Source: Taenia hydatigena
Lineage: Eukaryota; Platyhelminthes; Cestoda; Cyclophyllidea; Taeniidae
Reading direction: 5' to 3'
NCBI GenBank assembly: GCA_036345935.2
Contig: JADWOT020000008.1
Coordinates: 10,267,554 to 10,331,553, forward strand
DNA: 64,000 nt
Below are positions 60,201 through 64,000 of this stretch, piece by piece. Under the pieces are notes generated by a model. The model was not told the DNA's origin. It searched no databases and was given only the letters and a program-made list of their open reading frames with translations. Each line of letters opens with the position of its first letter. Positions within the stretch are counted from its first letter, which is position 1. The position numbers and the translations under genes are program-made.

Positions 60201-60475
60201 ATGCATCCATTAGCCTGGAACCAATCAACGCTCTCTCACTCAAGCAGCCAATGATAAGTATCCACTCGTCAACACGTGCACAAGCAAGCAAACGGATCAT
60301 GGAAGACGATTTTCCACTGTCCAGAACCGGTGCATACATAAAATTATCAAGTTTGGATTCCTCCAAGAAGACAGCCTTCCTCACTCTGACACGGCATTTA
60401 TCTTGCTCCAAACGGCAGACCTTTAACTGATGGTTCCATTGCGGACTTATCACTTTTCCATGTCAGTTGACTAGT
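54221..60475. other. Long intergenic region, no gene recognised
   Basis: AT-rich sequence with only short frames. A small (AC) repeat lies at about 56190-56202 and a loose CA-rich stretch at about 57180-57270. A sequence near 57085-57098 (GCGTTCGAACCGC) resembles a tRNA B box, but has no matching A box or cloverleaf. Confidence 0.45.
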
Positions 60476-60701
60476 ATGTGCATAAGGAACTGCAACCTCT
60501 TGATCCTTCTTCTCATTTTGGAGGCACCTCCCCTGGAATTGGCAGCAGCTTCGCCGATTTTCATCAGTACGAATTTTAGTATGAAAAATTCATCAAAGGA
60601 TTACTCCAAAGTATTTATGAAGAAAGCTGCATCTTCGACACGGCATTATTGCAGCTGTGGAATCCCTCTACTTCAAAGCAGATATTGTAAACAGGACTTT
60701 G
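60476..60701 (+). CDS. First coding exon of a secreted protein with TIMP-like cysteine spacing (partial gene)
   Basis: From the ATG at 60476 the exon encodes 75 residues, then reaches a GTGCGT donor at 60702 in phase 1. Residues 1-25 look like a signal peptide with the hydrophobic core LLILLLILEAPPLELAAA. A 33-residue linker with two NxS/T sites (N33, N38) follows. Then comes CSCGIPLLQSRYCKQDF, with cysteines C59, C61 and C71. The spacing C-x-C-x9-C with Asp three residues after the last Cys is exactly that at the mature N-terminus of tissue inhibitors of metalloproteinases (netrin-like fold). In classic TIMPs the first Cys directly follows signal cleavage and chelates the protease zinc; here it is well inside, so inhibition would require further processing. 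A CATGTCAG acceptor lies just upstream of the ATG. No downstream exon with the rest of the domain was found in the remaining 3.3 kb, so the gene is incomplete here or the match is coincidental. Confidence 0.4.
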
Positions 60702-62934
60702 GTGCGTTCCCTCCCCCTTTATCTTTCGCAAACTATCGTTTCCTGGGCAAGATAATGCAACAACAAAATCGTGCACTTCTTACGATACACCTCGCAACTG
60801 CATTTTTAGCGATGCATAAAATCTTATGGGACTCCAATAATTAAAAAAGTGTTGTTCTGCCTAGAGATACACTAAGAATAAAAGCACATTTTTCGAGAAT
60901 ACAATGCACGCGCCTTATGCTACAAGTATTTTTTGATTTTGTTCATAGATCCTTCTGAAACTAAAACAACTGACAATCACATAATCTCAAAAAATGGGGG
61001 CGCCTTAGTGCGCATCGTTTCTTGTCTGTTCTTTTAGGTGTTAGGTAATTTAGCCTTTTCCTGCACATGCCTCCTACAATTTCGATGTGGTTAGGAGGAA
61101 TATAACAAAACATTGGCAAGCAATTAAAGTATCGGATCCCACTTATAATTGACAAACATTGCTTCATAAGCGAGAACAATAGCGAAATAAATAGGTACTG
61201 GTTTGGGTAAACATGGGTTAATTTTTATTCAAAACATAATGCAACTTAATAACACCTACTACAGTCGGAAGCGAATTCTCCACGCTCACCTATTTTTAAT
61301 CTCATATCTAAATAACAAAGTCATCCGTCAGAACCTTCCGAGTGGAACGCTCAGGGCGCACAAATGATCCAGGCTACAAATTCCCTCAGAAGTCTGGCAT
61401 GATAAGCAGTAGAATGGTCTCTTGGGTGGTCGTCACACCCGTTAAATGAAACCTCAAAGACAAGTGGAATAACTGTGGTCCCATTTCAAAGTCAGGCGAG
61501 ACTAACTGTTCAGTGATACGATAAATAGCTCGAAAATGGGGAGTCCCCAGGAAGTGTTAATGGCAAACTGTATTAGAAAATGCCTAGGAAAATCATTTTA
61601 CTTGTAAAATGAATAATGAAGACGTTAATGAGGCAAAAAAGTCAGCAAATTTTTACGAGTGAAATTGTTCCAAGCAATGGTACGTCTTAAAATATAGCAG
61701 ATGTTAGGTCTATATTCAAATTTGAAATCTCATATTTGCAGGCACCAGTCATTGGACTTGGACCGACCGAACATTTAGGGTAGTGAAATCAACGCGACGC
61801 CATTTCGTGTTTCCACTATTTTACCTTCCGTTTCGATTATGCACGTATAGAATCATGTGCCAGATCGAGAAGAAAATGTCGTGTAAATTAGCAAAAATGG
61901 CAAAGGTCTGGCAAAAATTCCCTCCTCCGAGACGAGGCAGGTGACTTCTCGATCCCTGTATGCATGTTTGCGTCCCAAGATTACTGAACCAACAGTAACG
62001 CCGTGTCAATATTTTTTCCACACGCCTTTTTGACAGCATCCAGAGAGTGGGATACTTAAAAATACCGTCAAGAACAACAGTGGGTTTGGACTGGGAAATA
62101 TTTTGACTGAAATATAGACCAACTGTGACATGCAAATGGCAGGAAAAATCGTTACAGTCGCCATCAATTAGTATGGATATATCTGCATTCCAAAAAATTA
62201 AAAGCAACGAAATTTCTGAGGGTTGTAAGGCCGTCCATAAACGTTGTGTCCATGTAAATTTGGGATCATCCGACTTGTAAAGCACAGAAATCAACGCTAC
62301 TTTTATAAATAAGTTCCATTTTGGATTTTTTCAAAAGTGCAATCATAACTCCAAATAGTTAGCACCTTAATTAAAGCCTTCATCTTTTAAATTTAAAATA
62401 CAAGCACGCAGACATATATTTAAAAATGTCTTCCAAATTCAAATCTACAAATATATGGCATTTTCGCTTGAATCCCGCACGCAATCGAGGTGAGCGGTCG
62501 ACGACTTTACCGACAATTCGAGGACTTCAGCCATTCTATGAAGGACAAAAAAGCTCTTTTTTAAGTCTAGTCACTATTCTGGAATTTGAGTTGCATAAAT
62601 GTGCGTCAAAGCACTGATAATGTCTTGATTTGTTTGATCCTTTTGGGCTCAAATTAAGGTGAAGTATTAAATACGCTCATCGTTTTGTGTGGTTGAAGAA
62701 AACGCCTCAGCGCACAAGAAGTAATTAAAAAATAAGTAATTTCGCTAATTTTAAGCTAAAGTCGAGGTTTCCAAAAACGCAATTCTCATCTATCGGTTCC
62801 TATTTTACACCACGAAGGCGACCCTAAATTCCAAAATAACTCCTTTTATAAAACGAAATTTAAATGCCTGCTTACTGGTGATAAAGACATGCAAAAAGCA
62901 CTTTTTTGTTTGTAACCATCGGCTTACCTCTTAA
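60702..62934. other. Region downstream of the TIMP-like exon, no gene recognised
   Basis: Presumed intron or intergenic DNA. A 157-codon minus frame at 61821-62294 is of a length expected by chance in this window and has no family motif. An AG after a pyrimidine-poor tract at 61740 opens a 67-codon plus frame (TFRVVKS onwards) that ends near a GTGACT, but I cannot connect it to any family. Confidence 0.4.
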
Positions 62935-63129
62935 TCACCAAAAAGTAAAATTGATTACCTTTCTGGGTGACATTTCAAACGCAATACTCATCGTGTCAAT
63001 GACTGTACGCTTCAATTGCTGTTCCAGGATTGAGTGATGAATGCTTTTTTCGAAAGAAGGTGTTCCCACAACCTGCTGAAAAAGCCGCTTCCATCGTCGC
63101 TTCTTCGTTTCATCCACGTAAATTGTCAA
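62935..63129 (-). other. Candidate internal exon of an unidentified gene, minus strand
   Basis: The minus frame carries amphipathic, protein-like sequence (QVVGTPSFEKSIHHSILEQQ, then TVIDTMSIAFEMSPRK). It is bounded by a CTTTTTCAG acceptor near 63045 and an AGAAAG-GTAATC donor near 62957. No family was recognised and no neighbouring exon could be joined, so the exon borders are tentative. Confidence 0.3.
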
Positions 63130-64000
63130 GCATTAATCTTAACAACAAAACAAACTAGGCTTGAAATACATGGTCGCTTAGGCAGTGGATGAAATAACAT
63201 GGCAGTTGTAACGGGTATTGGAAGTAATGTGCCTCATCTACTGATAAGATGGTGAACTAGTAAAAGTTCCTCTTCTTAAGACTCATAAGTTATGATTCAA
63301 CCTCTAATTTACGTCCAATCATATATAACCGAAAGAAATACTATCAAAAGCCTGGGTATTTTTGTGGTCATTTGCCCACATTTTTCAAATGATACCAAAC
63401 TCAAAAAAATTAATCCGCTACAGAAGGAGTTAAAAATGAGCAACTTTTGCTGCCCACATTAAATGCCTTTAGCTTAATCCGTAATCATGGCTATGTTGCA
63501 ACTCTTTCTATGCTGCACTCTAAAGGTAATTTTGGGTCGTATGCTATGGGAAGGCTTTAGGGATTATTAGCGGCCTCTGAACTGTGTGTGCTGCCCAAAA
63601 CATTTGCCCCTGTTTTAGGGTGCTAAAGCATTAGGGTTAAGGCCATTTACCCACCCGAAGGATGGTTGCAACCAGCACCCACTTTTCATATATATCCCTA
63701 ATTAATAAAACTATCGAAATACGCTCAAAAATTTGTACTTAAAGTGTGATCTTAGATGCGGTATTTTAAGAGATGTTTGTAAACACGAAGATAGCCTTAC
63801 GCAGGGATCGTGAAATGAGGGGAATGACGAAAGCTAATCAGATTTACCTTGAGATGATAATATTTATTCAAAAATTATGCATGAGAAAGGTTAAACTGAG
63901 TGGAAAATGTAACTTGAGTTAGTAAATAAAGAACCAATTTTGCGCAAAACATTGCCATGCACTGTATTGGTGAAGACTTTACAACCTGTGCCATTTAAAG
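63130..64000. other. Window end, nothing recognised
   Basis: AT-rich sequence without an open frame or motif that supports a gene. Confidence 0.5.

Noticed and set aside
61821..62294. 157-codon minus frame
   Set aside because: A frame of this length is expected by chance a few times in this window, and no motif or splice site supports it.
62401..62490. Possible second TIMP/NTR exon containing a FQIQIYKY-like string
   Set aside because: The frame that looks netrin-like does not match the phase left by the first exon at 60701, and the rest of the segment has no domain features.
1..64000. CRISPR arrays, bacterial operons, ribosome-binding sites, rRNA genes
   Set aside because: None was seen; gene structure is eukaryotic throughout.

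Overview
The window looks like nuclear DNA of a parasitic flatworm, most likely a cestode; this is inference. It is AT-rich and gene-poor. Its genes have canonical GT-AG introns, several only 31-41 bp long, and it carries several copies of a TRIM-type (terminal-repeat retrotransposon in miniature) element, a class reported from tapeworms. There are no bacterial operons, CRISPR arrays or phage genes. All multi-exon models were assembled by eye from splice sites, reading phase and family motifs.

Layout. (1) 1-5459: no supportable gene. (2) 5460-13485, minus: a four-exon LAMP-family lysosomal membrane glycoprotein with two long introns. (3) 14042-15547: a cluster of LTR elements in which a complete 893-bp TRIM sits inside an older solo LTR, which sits inside a still older one, followed by a fourth relic. 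(4) 16049-17934, plus: a two-exon HMG-box (SOX-like) transcription factor with a C2H2-like zinc-finger signature upstream of the box. (5) 18000-27594: no supportable gene; contains a CA/CG-alternating tract. (6) 27595-28623, plus: an intronless, divergent seven-membrane-segment, GPCR-like protein. (7) 29362-34380: a compact housekeeping cluster: FCF1 (minus), COPS9/CSNAP (plus), mitochondrial GatA/QRSL1 (plus) and SPT4 (minus). FCF1 and COPS9 are head to head; GatA and SPT4 are tail to tail with poly(A) signals about 20 bp apart. (8) 35092-37877: two solo LTRs and two decayed relics of the same TRIM family. (9) 43454-52796, plus: an NK2.1-type homeobox gene with long 5' introns. (10) 52797-64000: mostly no recognisable gene, but a 232-codon minus ORF, a signal-peptide exon with TIMP-like cysteine spacing, and one unassigned candidate exon.

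The genes do not form a pathway. They cover lysosome (LAMP), rRNA processing (FCF1), COP9 signalosome (COPS9), mitochondrial tRNA amidation (GatA), transcription elongation (SPT4), developmental regulation (NK2.1, HMG-box) and signalling (7TM). The most interesting observations are the three-level nested TRIM with exact 5-bp target duplications, the zinc-finger plus HMG-box architecture, the divergent 7TM protein and the TIMP-like first exon.
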